Below, one piece after another: positions 16,568 through 28,433 of a stretch of DNA of 64,000 nt. Both the position numbers and the translations under genes were made by a program. The first letter of the stretch is position 1; every line of letters starts with the position of its first letter. Below the pieces are notes generated by a model. The model was not told where the DNA came from. It searched no databases and saw only the letters and a program-made list of their open reading frames with translations. Source of the stretch: Streptococcus didelphis DSM 15616 (lineage in GTDB: Bacteria; Bacillota; Bacilli; Lactobacillales; Streptococcaceae); the NCBI RefSeq assembly GCF_000380005.1, contig NZ_KB904188.1, positions 496,001 to 560,000 of the forward strand, written 5' to 3'.

Positions 16568-18163
16568 TAGGGGAGCAATAGTTTTTACTACTAATCCTAT
16601 TAATTTTTGATGCCAAGGCCTTGTGTTAACCTCGTGAATAGTAATAAGCTTAGATTCTTTTAAGGTTTGTTCAAAATCCTTTATAATATCAGAAATAACC
16701 TCAACCCGGTATAAGTAAATGGCACATTCAAAATGATGATATAGACTTCTATAATCCAAATTAATTGAACCTACGACAGCTTTTATATTATCACTGACAA
16801 AAACTTTAGAGTGGACAAAGCCAGGGGTATATTCATAAATTTTAACCCCTGAGGACATTAAACCTTTGTAGTAGGTTTTGGCTAATGCAAAGGCAATTGC
16901 CTTATCAGGAATTGCTGGCATAATGATACGAATATCAACTCCACGTTCTGCAGCAAAACGAATAGCATGCTCCATCTCACTATCTAAAATGAGATAAGGA
17001 GACATGATATAAACATATTCTTTAGCATGGTTAAGGATATCAATATAGACATTCTCCCCCACCTTATCAGTATCCAAGGGAGAATCACCATAAGGGATTA
17101 CATAGCCATCTGAATGTGTGGTTTCTGTGTGGGGTGATAGGTAGGGATCAATAATTAATTCATCTTCTGTGATAGACCACATTTGTAAAAATAAGAGTAA
17201 GAAGCTATCGACAGCGTGGCCAGAAATCATGATACCAGCATCTTTCCAGTGACCAAAACGTTCTTTTTCATTAATATATTCATCAGCTAAATTAATACCA
17301 CCAGTATAAGCCACTTCTCCATCAATAACGATAATTTTCCGGTGATCCCGGTAATTATAATAGGTGGAAATAAAAGGAGATATTGGTAAAAATGATTTTG
17401 CTTTGATACCAATATTTTCCAATCTCTGGGCATAATCCGAAGACAAGGTGGACAATTCATTCATGCCATCATAGAGAACTCTGACTTCTACCCCTTCTTT
17501 AACCTTAGCTTCTAAGATTGTTAAAATTTCTCCCCACATTAAGCCTTCAGCAATGATAAAAAATTCTAAAAAAATATATTTTTTGGCCTTGAAAAGTTCT
17601 TTTTTCAAACTTTCAAAGAAATCCTCACCAGTTGAGAAGTAGGTGGATTTTGTATTATCATAAACCGGAAAACGAGCCCTGCTTCTTTGTAAATACTGTA
17701 CTAAGTGATAGGTTGTATTAGTGTTATTTTTTAAAACATTTACAATATCATTATCATTTTTTAAATAAGGCCTGCTTTCTTCAACAAGTTGATTAATGCG
17801 TTTCTTTAACCCCTGCGAACCCCAGTCTAATTTAGTATAGACCAAGAGTAAGGAGCCTAATAAAGGAGCAATCATAATCAAAATTAGCCAGGTCACCCTC
17901 GAAATAGCATCCATCTCACTATTAACCAAGTAGAGAACTATGATAACTGCAAAAATTGTCTCTACAATTGTTAGCCAGTAACGGTACTGCTCCATCCAAG
18001 CATAGGATTGTACAATAAAAAAGACCTGTAAGAAAATCAAGAGAGCAATTAAAGTGGCTCTACTAAAAATTCCTCTTAAAAAACCACGCTTACTTTTATG
18101 AAGTAAATGTTTTACCTTTATTTTTTTATTTATTGTCTGCCCCTCCGATGCTTTTAATATCAC
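16562..18163 (-). CDS. cls: cardiolipin synthase
   Basis: Phospholipase-D-superfamily enzyme that condenses phosphatidylglycerol into cardiolipin at the membrane. Two HKD motifs are visible (HRKIIVID and HSKVFVSD), after two N-terminal transmembrane segments. The start is unclear. The only canonical codon before the conserved part is GTG at 18161-18163, but it has no SD and lies upstream of the start point predicted from the extended -10 TGATATAAT (-10 hexamer 18166-18171). A strong SD, GGAGGGG, lies inside the frame and is followed after 8 nt by an ATA codon (18131-18133). The protein is 533 residues from GTG or 523 from ATA. Confidence 0.9.
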   Translation of the reverse strand: MILKASEGQTINKKIKVKHLLHKSKRGFLRGIFSRATLIALLIFLQVFFIVQSYAWMEQYRYWLTIVETIFAVIIVLYLVNSEMDAISRVTWLILIMIAPLLGSLLLVYTKLDWGSQGLKKRINQLVEESRPYLKNDNDIVNVLKNNTNTTYHLVQYLQRSRARFPVYDNTKSTYFSTGEDFFESLKKELFKAKKYIFLEFFIIAEGLMWGEILTILEAKVKEGVEVRVLYDGMNELSTLSSDYAQRLENIGIKAKSFLPISPFISTYYNYRDHRKIIVIDGEVAYTGGINLADEYINEKERFGHWKDAGIMISGHAVDSFLLLFLQMWSITEDELIIDPYLSPHTETTHSDGYVIPYGDSPLDTDKVGENVYIDILNHAKEYVYIMSPYLILDSEMEHAIRFAAERGVDIRIIMPAIPDKAIAFALAKTYYKGLMSSGVKIYEYTPGFVHSKVFVSDNIKAVVGSINLDYRSLYHHFECAIYLYRVEVISDIIKDFEQTLKESKLITIHEVNTRPWHQKLIGLVVKTIAPLL

Positions 18164-18267
18164 ATATTATATCATATTAAGACCAAGAAGGGCTCAAGTT
18201 TAGCACCAAAGATTGGCTTTTTATAGAATAGCTAAGCAGGTATGATAATTCAGGAGAATAACAAGCA

Positions 18268-18299
18268 TTAAAAAGAGACCAACTTGTAAGTTGACCTCT
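18268..18299 (-). terminator. fhs terminator
   Basis: 12-bp stem AGAGGTCAACTT with AAGTTGGTCTCT (two G-U pairs), tiny loop, followed on the minus strand by five U. It lies 20 bp after the fhs stop codon. Confidence 0.8.
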
Positions 18300-18319
18300 A
18301 AAAGAATTGGAAACTTGTT

Positions 18320-19990
18320 CTAGAATAATCCTAGGGCAACACCATCTTCACTGACATCCATATTTAGGGCTGCTGGAATTTTAGGTAGGCCTGGCATTGT
18401 CATAACATCTCCTGTTAAGGCAACGATAAAACCAGCACCTGTTTTTGGAACAAATTCACGAATAGTAATATCAAAGTCTGTCGGAGCTCCTAATAATTTA
18501 GGATTATCTGAAAAGCTATACTGTGTTTTTGCCATACAAACCGGTAACTTGTCCCATTCATATGCCTTGAACTGTTTAAGTTGATTTTTGGCTTTGGCAG
18601 AAAATTGGACTGATTTACCACCATAGATTTCCTTAACAATCAGTGTGATTTTAGTCTCGATTGAGTCATCCTTGTCATAAATTGGTTTAAAGTTACTTTG
18701 GCTATTTTCAATAACTTCTACAAGTGTTTGAGCAAGCTCAACTCCACCTTCTGCTCCATTTGCCCAAACGCTAGCTAGCTCTACAGGAACATTAATTGCT
18801 TTACATAATTCCTTTAGAGTATCTATTTCTGCCTTGGTATCAGTGACAAATTCATTAATAGCAACAATAACTGGTAAGCCATATTTGCGAATATTTTCAA
18901 CATGACGTTTTAAATTTGCAAATCCTTCTTTAAGAGCTGAGATATTTTCAGTATTGAGACTTTCTTTAGCAAGGCCTCCATGCATTTTTAGGGCACGAAG
19001 GGTTGCAACTATAACTACAGCGTCTGGATCTTTAGGTAGATTTGGTACTTTAATATCTAAAAATTTTTCTGCCCCTAAATCTGCCCCGAAACCAGCTTCA
19101 GTAACGGTATAGTCTGCTAAACGCAGGGCCGTAGATGTGGCAATGACAGAATTACAACCATGAGCAATATTTGCAAAAGGGCCTCCATGTACCAAGGCAG
19201 GTGTTCCATAAATGGTTTGAACTAGATTAGGCTTAATGGCATCTTTTAAGATTAATGTTAAGGCGCCTTCTACCTTGAGGTCTCTGACATAAATTGGTTT
19301 TTTATCATGATCATAAGCGATTACTATGCTAGCTAATCGTTCTTTTAAGTCGTTTAAGTTTCTAGCTAAGCATAGAATTGCCATAATTTCAGAGGCCACT
19401 GTAATATCAAAACCATCTTCTCTAGGAATACCATTTAAAGGTCCTCCTAGACCAACGATAACTTGACGTAAAGCTCGATCATTTAAATCGACTACCCGTT
19501 TCCAAATGATACGTCTTTGGTCAATACCTAATTTATTTCCTTGTTGGAGATGATTATCAATAAGTGCAGACAAAGCATTATTAGCTGTAGTAATAGCATG
19601 CATGTCGCCTGTAAAATGCAGATTAATATCTTCCATAGGTAAAACTTGAGCAAAACCGCCCCCAGCTGCACCACCTTTTATACCCATGACTGGACCTAAA
19701 GAGGGTTCACGAAGAGCAATCATTGTTTTTTTGCCAATCTTATTTAAAGCATCTGCTAAACCAATACTCATAGTTGATTTGCCTTCTCCCGCAGGAGTTG
19801 GATTAATAGCAGTTACTAAAATGAGCTTACCAGTTTTTTCTGATTCTAAAGAATTGATTTTGTCAAAAGAAAGTTTTGCCTTGTACTTGCCATAAAGCTC
19901 AATATCATCGTCGTCTATTCCGACTTTTTTAACAATGTCAATGATTGGTTTTAGGACGACACTTTGGGCGATTTCGATATCTGATTTCAT
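18320..19990 (-). CDS. fhs: formate--tetrahydrofolate ligase
   Basis: Makes 10-formyl-THF from formate, ATP and THF, feeding purine synthesis and initiator tRNA formylation. The 556-residue protein has the P-loop TPAGEGKST at 65-73, conserved [11 protein letters not shown] and the C-terminal [19 protein letters not shown]. Length is standard. Monocistronic with its own terminator; the promoter region holds a candidate PurR box and a perfect palindrome, consistent with purine-linked control. Confidence 0.97.
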   Translation of the reverse strand: MKSDIEIAQSVVLKPIIDIVKKVGIDDDDIELYGKYKAKLSFDKINSLESEKTGKLILVTAINPTPAGEGKSTMSIGLADALNKIGKKTMIALREPSLGPVMGIKGGAAGGGFAQVLPMEDINLHFTGDMHAITTANNALSALIDNHLQQGNKLGIDQRRIIWKRVVDLNDRALRQVIVGLGGPLNGIPREDGFDITVASEIMAILCLARNLNDLKERLASIVIAYDHDKKPIYVRDLKVEGALTLILKDAIKPNLVQTIYGTPALVHGGPFANIAHGCNSVIATSTALRLADYTVTEAGFGADLGAEKFLDIKVPNLPKDPDAVVIVATLRALKMHGGLAKESLNTENISALKEGFANLKRHVENIRKYGLPVIVAINEFVTDTKAEIDTLKELCKAINVPVELASVWANGAEGGVELAQTLVEVIENSQSNFKPIYDKDDSIETKITLIVKEIYGGKSVQFSAKAKNQLKQFKAYEWDKLPVCMAKTQYSFSDNPKLLGAPTDFDITIREFVPKTGAGFIVALTGDVMTMPGLPKIPAALNMDVSEDGVALGLF

Positions 19991-20010
19991 GATAACTCCT
20001 CAATTTTACG

Positions 20011-20083
20011 TAATGACGTCATTATATCACAATTTATTCCAGGCGTATATTTATTTGAATTATAACAGATATTGTTCGTTTTT
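20011..20083 (-). promoter_or_regulatory. fhs promoter region with palindrome and PurBox-like site
   Basis: -10 TATAAT at 20021-20026. A perfect 14-bp palindrome TAATGACGTCATTA (20011-20024) overlaps the -10 and expected start site. Upstream, AAAAACGAACAAT (20071-20083) matches the lactic-acid-bacterial PurR box AWWWCCGAACWWT at 12 of 13 positions. PurR activation of fhs is known in Lactococcus; the role of the palindrome is unknown. Confidence 0.4.
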
Positions 20084-20117
20084 TATTCTATTTAAACTAA
20101 TAAAGATGTCTTTTTAA

Positions 20118-21137
20118 TCAAGAAAATATCAAATCTACTAATTCTTCTGCTGTAATAGCTCCTAAGTAAGGGGTTAAATCAATTGAATTGAGGGTAGCTA
20201 AGACGTCTTCTTTTTCCATTCTTGTTCCGATCAGGTGATCTTCAAGCTCTGCAATGTCTGCCTTTCCAAAAAAGTCTCCGTAAATGCGACAAGCTGCAAT
20301 GTAGCCTTTTTCAATATCTAAATGAAGGTCAACAGTTCCACCGACAAAACGGCCATCCCTGTGGTAACAGTATTGTGGCGCATTGCCATAATTCCATTCC
20401 CAATTTTTATATTTACGCTCTGTTAAAGCATCAATCTGTTGCCAATCTTCTTCCGTTAAGTCATAGCGCTTAGCTTGGCTAATTGTCTCAATCTTCAGTA
20501 ATTGACAAACTATTAAATCTTTGAACTCTTCAATCGTGATGCTTTGGTATTGCGGTGCTAAATGTTCTCTAATATTACCAACGCGGCTACGAACTGACTT
20601 GATTCCTTTTGATTCAATTTTTTTGCGATTAGGATTGAGGACCTTTTCCATGGCTTCAAAATCCACATCTAAAAGAAGAGAATATCCACCATAAACACGC
20701 CCACCAGCAATAGTCATTGCAGCGCCAGATACCTTTTTCCCATCAATAATCAAATCATTTCGCCCAGACATTTCAACACCTGTTGCCCCCAAGTGATGAA
20801 GGGCTTCAATAGCAGGCTGGTAGGTTCTTTTAAAATCTCCAAAAATCCCATTATCATTGATAAGGTAACAAATGTTAACAGCTCCAGAATCGACATAAAC
20901 AGCTCCACCACCAGTATCTCGTCGAACAACAGGGATATGATGTTCTTTTAAATAATCTTGATTGGTTTCCACGACTGCATTTTGAAATTTTCCAATCTCA
21001 ACTTTGGGATCACAATAGTATGGAAATAAAATATCGTCATCTAAAAATAGATTTTCTTGAACATAGACTTGCATGGCTAGAGCAACAGCTCCATCAGTAA
21101 TACGTTTTCCCTTACGAATTGGTTCAATAAGGTACAT
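20118..21137 (-). CDS. lplA: lipoate--protein ligase
   Basis: Attaches free lipoate to lipoyl domains using ATP. The 339-residue protein has the ligase core with RRDTGGGAVYVD near residue 75, NDLIIDGKKVSGAAM, and the C-terminal accessory domain (residues 250-339) typical of full-length LplA. It begins 46 bp after the SirTM gene stop on the same strand, so read-through from the SirTM operon is plausible. It is distinct from the smaller lplA2 at the head of that operon. Confidence 0.93.
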   Translation of the reverse strand: MYLIEPIRKGKRITDGAVALAMQVYVQENLFLDDDILFPYYCDPKVEIGKFQNAVVETNQDYLKEHHIPVVRRDTGGGAVYVDSGAVNICYLINDNGIFGDFKRTYQPAIEALHHLGATGVEMSGRNDLIIDGKKVSGAAMTIAGGRVYGGYSLLLDVDFEAMEKVLNPNRKKIESKGIKSVRSRVGNIREHLAPQYQSITIEEFKDLIVCQLLKIETISQAKRYDLTEEDWQQIDALTERKYKNWEWNYGNAPQYCYHRDGRFVGGTVDLHLDIEKGYIAACRIYGDFFGKADIAELEDHLIGTRMEKEDVLATLNSIDLTPYLGAITAEELVDLIFS

Positions 21138-21183
21138 GTCAATCTCCTTTTCTATCTCTTACTTAACTACCTATTGGCACTGA

Positions 21184-23195
<2,012 letters not shown>

Positions 23196-23236
23196 TTTTT
23201 CTTTCCTTTCAGTTTGGGGAATTGTTTTTGATAAAG

Positions 23237-24235
23237 TTACAGGACCACGTACAAGTCTGCTAGAAGTTCTAAGGCTCGTTGTCTATTGGAAAATCCAGGA
23301 ACTAAGGGGATAGCTAATAATTCGTCAGCTTGGCAAGCTTGTATCAGTCTATCCAATTGCTTTTTGACCGTCTGAGCTGAGCCAATAACCATGCGACTAC
23401 GATTTGCTGCAATAGTTTCTTTTTGTTTCTCCGTTAAGGGGTAGTGTCTAGTCTCTTCAACATCAGGGTAGGTCTTAAACTCATTAAAATCTTGTTGGCC
23501 AAGCATCCAAATATCCAAAGGTTTAGCTAATGCTTCTGCTTCCTCATCGGTATCAGCAAGGACAACAAAAGTTGCTAATATAAGCTGAGGCTTCTTAAAA
23601 TGACTAGATGGCTGGAAAGCCTGCCGGTAATGAGCAGCCACTCTTTGAGCTTCTGTAAGTGGATCTTTAGGCATATAAGGAAAAATACCAAAGGTATAGC
23701 CTAGTCCTAATTGCCCAGCTAATTGAGCTGTCTCTGTACTATTGCTCAATGGCCAAAGCTGCGGGTAGGCCTTTCCTTTCGGATTGACAGCAATAGGAAG
23801 GGGGTTGGGACTATCAGGTGACAGATAAGTAGATAATTCTTCTATCACTCGATTGTAGTCTCCCTTAGCGTGAATACTAGATAAGGCTCTCTGAACCAAT
23901 GGTGTTCCTAGAGAATTCCCAATACCTAAATCAATACGATGAGGATGTAATGCTTCTAGCGTCATCATCCACTTCGCAATTTTAAAGCTACTATAATGTA
24001 AAGGCATAATACCTCCTGAGCCTATCCGAATCCGTTTGGTATGATCCGCCAAATGCATTATTAATAACTCTGGACTGCTGATTGCAAAGGCATGAATATT
24101 ATGATGCTCTGCCACCCAAAATCGATGGAAACCAAGTTTATCAGCTACTTGTGCTAAACAGCGCGTTTCTAATAAAGCTTCTTGGGGCGTTTTTTCTTTA
24201 TCAATCACCCCATAATCAAGAACACTAACTTTCAT
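23237..24235 (-). CDS. LLM class flavin-dependent oxidoreductase
   Basis: Luciferase-like monooxygenase family, 332 residues, with the characteristic start [26 protein letters not shown] near residue 40 and [22 protein letters not shown] or F420-type flavin is the family cofactor; reaction unknown. It overlaps the OYE gene by 4 bp and precedes gcvH-L by about 40 bp. Members of SirTM operons are proposed to take part in oxidative-stress response with lipoyl-GcvH-L, but the substrate is not known. Confidence 0.88.
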   Translation of the reverse strand: MKVSVLDYGVIDKEKTPQEALLETRCLAQVADKLGFHRFWVAEHHNIHAFAISSPELLIMHLADHTKRIRIGSGGIMPLHYSSFKIAKWMMTLEALHPHRIDLGIGNSLGTPLVQRALSSIHAKGDYNRVIEELSTYLSPDSPNPLPIAVNPKGKAYPQLWPLSNSTETAQLAGQLGLGYTFGIFPYMPKDPLTEAQRVAAHYRQAFQPSSHFKKPQLILATFVVLADTDEEAEALAKPLDIWMLGQQDFNEFKTYPDVEETRHYPLTEKQKETIAANRSRMVIGSAQTVKKQLDRLIQACQADELLAIPLVPGFSNRQRALELLADLYVVL

Positions 24236-25431
24236 TCTTCCTCCTTGTAATATTGAGAAAGACTGCGAAAGAGCGCGCGGGATTCTTCAGGCAAGGATTC
24301 ACCATAATCCATCAAAGGAACAATGTCTTTGAACGACGCTTGAGGAATGGCCAAACTTGCTAAATCCTCAGGACGAATCCTTAAACGAATAGTCTCTTCA
24401 CACCCTTCTTTGATTTTATGAGCAAATTCTGGATCAACCACTAAGGGAGTTGAAGCTCCAACAAAGTCAGAATGGGCTAAGGCTTCGATTGCTTTCTCAG
24501 GAGTGTTAATACCTCCTGTTGCCATAACTGGTAACTGATTGTTCAAATGCTCCCAAACAATCTGATTAACCAATTGCCCATAGTAAGGACCAGGTGAACG
24601 AACGGTGTTTCGAAACACATGGTGTCCCCAACTTGCTATCGCTAAATAATCGAGTTCAGCAACTTCTAGTGCCCAATCCATCAGCTGTAAGAAATCTTCA
24701 ATAGTGTAGCCAATGCTATGTCCCCTTGTTTCTTCAGGGGTGGCACGAAAGCCAAAAATAAAACCATCAGGAGCTTCCTGCTTAATCACCTGTTGAACAG
24801 CTTGCAGGACTGCCAAAGTTAATTTTGCCCGACTAGCAAGCGATTGGCCACCATAATCATCTGTTCGCTGATTAGAGAAGGTAGAGAAAAATGTTTGAAT
24901 CAATAAGCGCTGTGCCGAAGACACTTCGACACCATCAAAGCCCGCTTGAATTGCCCGCCGGGTGGCCTGAGCGTAAGCTGCAATTAATTTCTCTATTTGC
25001 TGTCCTGTTAAGGGCTTGACTTCGTGAGCTTGTGGAGATCTTAACTGCATGTAACTGGGACCATAGACAAAGCCATATTTAGTCAAAGCATGACTAGCAA
25101 ATCGGCCAGCGTGGGTCAGTTGTAAGACAGCTTTAGCTCCCTTTGCCTTCATCGCTTGAGATAACTTTTTCAAGCCAGGAATATCAGTATCTTTTGCGAC
25201 ACTAAAACCATATTCAAATAATTGTCCATAAGGATCCACATAGGCCGCTCCTGTAATTTGTAGAGGAGCTGATTCTGCTCGTCTCAAGGCATAGGATACA
25301 TCTTCTTGAGTGACATAACCGTCTTTTGTGGACGAATTGGTCACCATAGGAGACAAGACAAAACGGTTGTCTAATTGACTCCCATTGGGCAAAATCAGAG
25401 GCTTGAATAAAGGACTAAATCTTTCGTTCAT
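24232..25431 (-). CDS. Old Yellow Enzyme-type NADH:flavin oxidoreductase
   Basis: TIM-barrel FMN oxidoreductase of the OYE family, 399 residues. Visible motifs are NRFVLSPMVTNSS near the N terminus, LQLTHAGRFA with the substrate-binding His, FDGVEVSSAQRLLIQTF, and ATGGINTPEKA for phosphate binding. It overlaps both neighbours by 4 bp, so it is a firm member of the SirTM operon. It likely reduces an enal, quinone or similar electrophile. Confidence 0.9.
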   Translation of the reverse strand: MNERFSPLFKPLILPNGSQLDNRFVLSPMVTNSSTKDGYVTQEDVSYALRRAESAPLQITGAAYVDPYGQLFEYGFSVAKDTDIPGLKKLSQAMKAKGAKAVLQLTHAGRFASHALTKYGFVYGPSYMQLRSPQAHEVKPLTGQQIEKLIAAYAQATRRAIQAGFDGVEVSSAQRLLIQTFFSTFSNQRTDDYGGQSLASRAKLTLAVLQAVQQVIKQEAPDGFIFGFRATPEETRGHSIGYTIEDFLQLMDWALEVAELDYLAIASWGHHVFRNTVRSPGPYYGQLVNQIVWEHLNNQLPVMATGGINTPEKAIEALAHSDFVGASTPLVVDPEFAHKIKEGCEETIRLRIRPEDLASLAIPQASFKDIVPLMDYGESLPEESRALFRSLSQYYKEEE

Positions 25432-26264
25432 TCGCTTTCCTTTCTAGCGACTTCTAGCTGCATCCGCTCATGGACAGCATCAAAATTAGCCACTAAGGCT
25501 TGATCTGGACGTTTTTCAGTTAGGGAAAAGCCCAGTTGTCTCAAAGTCAAGTGGAGACGTGCAAGGACTTCTGCCACTGTAAAAGGCGTCTCAAGGAGTT
25601 CTGAAAGAGTTGCCATACATTCCGGATCAATTTGAGGGTAATTAACCTTGGTCACTTCTCCATGCTTTCCAGCTTCATAAAAAGCCTTGATGAGTTGACC
25701 ACGCGCCGCTTGATCACCACAAACACTCAAGTAGATAGAGACCACAATCCCTTTTTTGATGCGGCGTTGGGCGATACCTGCAAACTTGCGGCCTGCAATA
25801 CTGAGATCAAAATTACCAGGGCAATAGGACTTTTCAATTTCCATGTATTCAATAGGATGATAGTAGTCAGAAAAGGCGGCTCTAATCAGGTCAACCATCA
25901 TTAAGTAGGCATTGGTAATACTGATAGGTTCTGAAAGCTGATCTGGAATAATTAAGGAAAAATTTAAAATCCCCTCGTCTGCCACAACAGCCAAACCACC
26001 AATATTACGAACAACAGGGTAATAACCTCTTCTTCTGAGCACTTGCTTCGCCAAATTAAGGTAAGGTAGTTGCCGATCCAACATACCTAAAATGACTGTA
26101 TTGGCCATCGGCCATATATGCCAAATGATTTGATTAGGTTTCTGATTAATGGCTTTTAAAAATACTTCTGTCCATGCAAAAGGAGACAAGGCGTCATCTG
26201 CCTCTATCAATCCCTCGTCATACACTAAGATAGGCAAGTCCTGTAAATCCCGAATATCTAACAC
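25428..26264 (-). CDS. lipoate--protein ligase family protein LplA2 (LipL-like)
   Basis: First gene of the SirTM operon; in this operon type it lipoylates GcvH-L. The 278-residue single-domain protein has RNIGGLAVVADEGILNFSL (86-104) and SYCPGNFDLSIAGRKFAGIA (146-165). Cys148 in the YCPG motif resembles the nucleophile of LipL amidotransferases, so the protein could be a transferase rather than an ATP-dependent ligase. Start is GTG with AAAGGA 6 nt upstream. Confidence 0.88.
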   Translation of the reverse strand: MLDIRDLQDLPILVYDEGLIEADDALSPFAWTEVFLKAINQKPNQIIWHIWPMANTVILGMLDRQLPYLNLAKQVLRRRGYYPVVRNIGGLAVVADEGILNFSLIIPDQLSEPISITNAYLMMVDLIRAAFSDYYHPIEYMEIEKSYCPGNFDLSIAGRKFAGIAQRRIKKGIVVSIYLSVCGDQAARGQLIKAFYEAGKHGEVTKVNYPQIDPECMATLSELLETPFTVAEVLARLHLTLRQLGFSLTEKRPDQALVANFDAVHERMQLEVARKESE

Positions 26265-26451
26265 AATAGTTCCTTTCTTAGCTGCAATCGCTTCCCCTAT
26301 TTTAACGTAAAAACCATATTTTCGCCACTATACTAAATCTCTTTCATTGTTTTTATCTTATTTTTATGAGTTTTCAAGAGTAAACGACAAATTACAAGAC
26401 AGACTGTCTAAAGATAGTAACCAAGTGCTTTTTTTGTAAAAGGAACTTTCA

Positions 26452-26480
26452 TTTACTATTACTTGTTTTTCTGTTAAAAT
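26452..26480 (+). promoter_or_regulatory. coaB promoter (predicted leaderless transcript)
   Basis: -35 TTTACT (26452-26457), 17-bp spacer, extended -10 TGTTAAAAT (-10 hexamer 26475-26480). The expected start point falls on or next to the ATG at 26487, and no SD is present. Confidence 0.5.
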
Positions 26481-26486
26481 ATGGCT

Positions 26487-27173
26487 ATGAAATTATTAAT
26501 TACATCAGGTGGCACAACCGAACCAATTGATGCCGTCAGAGGCATAACCAATCATTCAACTGGTCAACTTGGCAAACTAATGGCCGAAGAATTTTTGAAA
26601 CACCAGCATGAAGTGACCTTAGTAACGACTAAATCAGCTGTTAAACCAGCGGCGACAGACCGACTGACCATTATTGAAATCATAACAGTTAAGGACTTGA
26701 TGGGTATCTTGCAAGAGCAAGTCCCTCATCATGAGTTTCTTATCCATAGTATGGCTGTCTCCGACTACACGCCTGTTTATATGACAGACTTGGAGGAGGT
26801 TGCTCAGGCAGAAAACCTTGACAAGTTTTTAACCAGCCACAATGGAGAACAAAAGATTTCGTCTCAGTCTGACTATCAGGTTCTTTTTTTGAAGAAAACA
26901 TCTAAGGTTATTTCTTACATTAAGGAATGGAATCCTCAGATAAAACTAATTGGCTTTAAACTTCTCGTGAATGTCTCCAAGGAAGAATTAATTAAAGTAG
27001 CTCGTGCAAGCCTTCATCAAAATAAGGCTGACTATATTTTGGCTAATGATTTAAGTCAGATTAATGAATCAAACCATCAAGCACTCTTGGTAAGTGCTAA
27101 GGACAGTATTCCTCTTAAAACCAAGGAGGAAATAGCAAAAACGATATATGAGAAGGTAACAGAAAATGACTAA
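26487..27173 (+). CDS. coaB: phosphopantothenate--cysteine ligase
   Basis: Second half of the CoaBC function, carried as a separate protein as usual in streptococci. The 228-residue protein begins LLITSGGTTEPIDAVRGITN with the nucleotide-binding loop and STGQLGKLMAEEFL, then SMAVSDYTP. ATG 26487 is chosen over 26481 because the predicted transcript starts there. It overlaps coaC by 8 bp. Divergent from the SirTM operon. Confidence 0.94.
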   Translation: MKLLITSGGTTEPIDAVRGITNHSTGQLGKLMAEEFLKHQHEVTLVTTKSAVKPAATDRLTIIEIITVKDLMGILQEQVPHHEFLIHSMAVSDYTPVYMTDLEEVAQAENLDKFLTSHNGEQKISSQSDYQVLFLKKTSKVISYIKEWNPQIKLIGFKLLVNVSKEELIKVARASLHQNKADYILANDLSQINESNHQALLVSAKDSIPLKTKEEIAKTIYEKVTEND

Positions 27174-27708
27174 ACGCATTACCCTAGCTGTAACTGGTAG
27201 TATCTCAGCCTATAAGGCTGCGGATTTGACCAGTCAATTAAGTAAATTAGGTTATTCCGTCACCATTTTAATGACACAAGCTGCTCAGGCCTTTATCACC
27301 CCTTTAACCTTACAAGTGTTATCGAAAAATACAGTTCATTTAGACCTTATGAAAGAAGATATTGTATCTAAAGTCAACCATATTGAACTAGCTAAAACCA
27401 GTGATTTATTTATAGTGGCACCCGCTTCTGCTAATACTATTGCTCATCTTTCCTATGGCTTTGCTGAGAATATCGTAACTAGTGTTGCCTTAGCTTTGCC
27501 TGAAACAACACCAAAATTAATTGCCCCTGCAATGAATACTAAAATGTATCTCAATCCTATTACTCAGGAAAATTTAGCTCGCTTATCACAAGCAGGCTAC
27601 AAGGAGATTCCTCCCAAGTCATCTCTATTAGCATGTGGTGACCAAGGTAAAGGAGCTTTAGCAAATGTAGAAACGATAGTGGAAGCTATCATTGAACATT
27701 TAAACTAA
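27166..27708 (+). CDS. coaC: phosphopantothenoylcysteine decarboxylase
   Basis: Flavin-dependent decarboxylase of the HFCD family that forms 4'-phosphopantetheine. The 180-residue protein has TGSISAYKAADLTSQL, VNHIELAK with the catalytic His, APAMNTKMY (substrate-binding PXMNXXMW-like motif) and LACGDQGKGAL with the active-site Cys. Directly downstream of coaB, upstream of an ECF S component. Confidence 0.95.
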   Translation: MTKRITLAVTGSISAYKAADLTSQLSKLGYSVTILMTQAAQAFITPLTLQVLSKNTVHLDLMKEDIVSKVNHIELAKTSDLFIVAPASANTIAHLSYGFAENIVTSVALALPETTPKLIAPAMNTKMYLNPITQENLARLSQAGYKEIPPKSSLLACGDQGKGALANVETIVEAIIEHLN

Positions 27709-27760
27709 AAATTATTACATTTCTATTATATAATAGAAACTTCAAGGAGCACGACTTTCT

Positions 27761-28333
27761 ATGAACCGTCATAAATCATCTGATGTTGCAAGACTATCCA
27801 TATTTATTGCCATTATGCTACTTATTCACTTCATTAGTTCCCTAGTTTTTAATTTATGGCCTGTTCCTATTAAACCAACCCTAATCCACATTCCAGTTAT
27901 TGTGGCCTCTATATTATATGGGCCAAGATTGGGTGCCATCTTAGGAGGTGTAATGGGGATTATTAGTGTCGTTACAAATACTATTATTTTATTGCCAACC
28001 AGTTATCTCTTTTCACCATTTGTAACAAATGGGAACATTTATTCTTTTATTATAGCAATGGTTCCTAGAATTTTAATTGGTATCTTACCCTATTATTCTT
28101 ACAAACTCTTATCCAATAAGTTTGGACTCATGATTTCTGGGATACTGGGCTCTCTTACAAATACTGTATTTGTTTTAGGGGGAATTTTTATCTTCTTTTC
28201 TTCTGTTTTTGGGAGAAATGTTAAGGTTTTTCTAACAGGAATTATCTCTACTAATGCCCTGGTTGAAATGCTCATCTCAGCTGTTATTGTTACAGCTTTA
28301 GTACCTACTCTTTCTAAATTGAATACTAAATAA
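27761..28333 (+). CDS. ECF transporter S component, possibly pantothenate (PanT-like)
   Basis: 190-residue membrane protein with about six hydrophobic segments, matching the substrate-binding subunits of energy-coupling factor vitamin importers. The region VPIKPTLIHIPVIVASILYGPRLGAILGGVMG fits the family. Adjacent coaB and coaC, 53 bp away, suggest pantothenate as cargo, but this is guilt by association. The ECF energising module is not in the window and would be shared. Confidence 0.8.
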   Translation: MNRHKSSDVARLSIFIAIMLLIHFISSLVFNLWPVPIKPTLIHIPVIVASILYGPRLGAILGGVMGIISVVTNTIILLPTSYLFSPFVTNGNIYSFIIAMVPRILIGILPYYSYKLLSNKFGLMISGILGSLTNTVFVLGGIFIFFSSVFGRNVKVFLTGIISTNALVEMLISAVIVTALVPTLSKLNTK

Positions 28334-28338
28334 TATTA

Positions 28339-28370
28339 GAGGAGCCTGAATTTATTAGGCTTCTTTTTTT
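28339..28370 (+). terminator. terminator of the coaBC-ECF operon
   Basis: AGGAGCCT / AGGCTTCTT stem with a 9-nt loop and seven T. Lies just after the S component gene. Confidence 0.85.
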
Positions 28371-28433
28371 GGAACTATTCATGAAAAGGCTTGCAAACTC
28401 CTGCAAAAAAATCGTGCTTTTTTCTTTTTAAAG

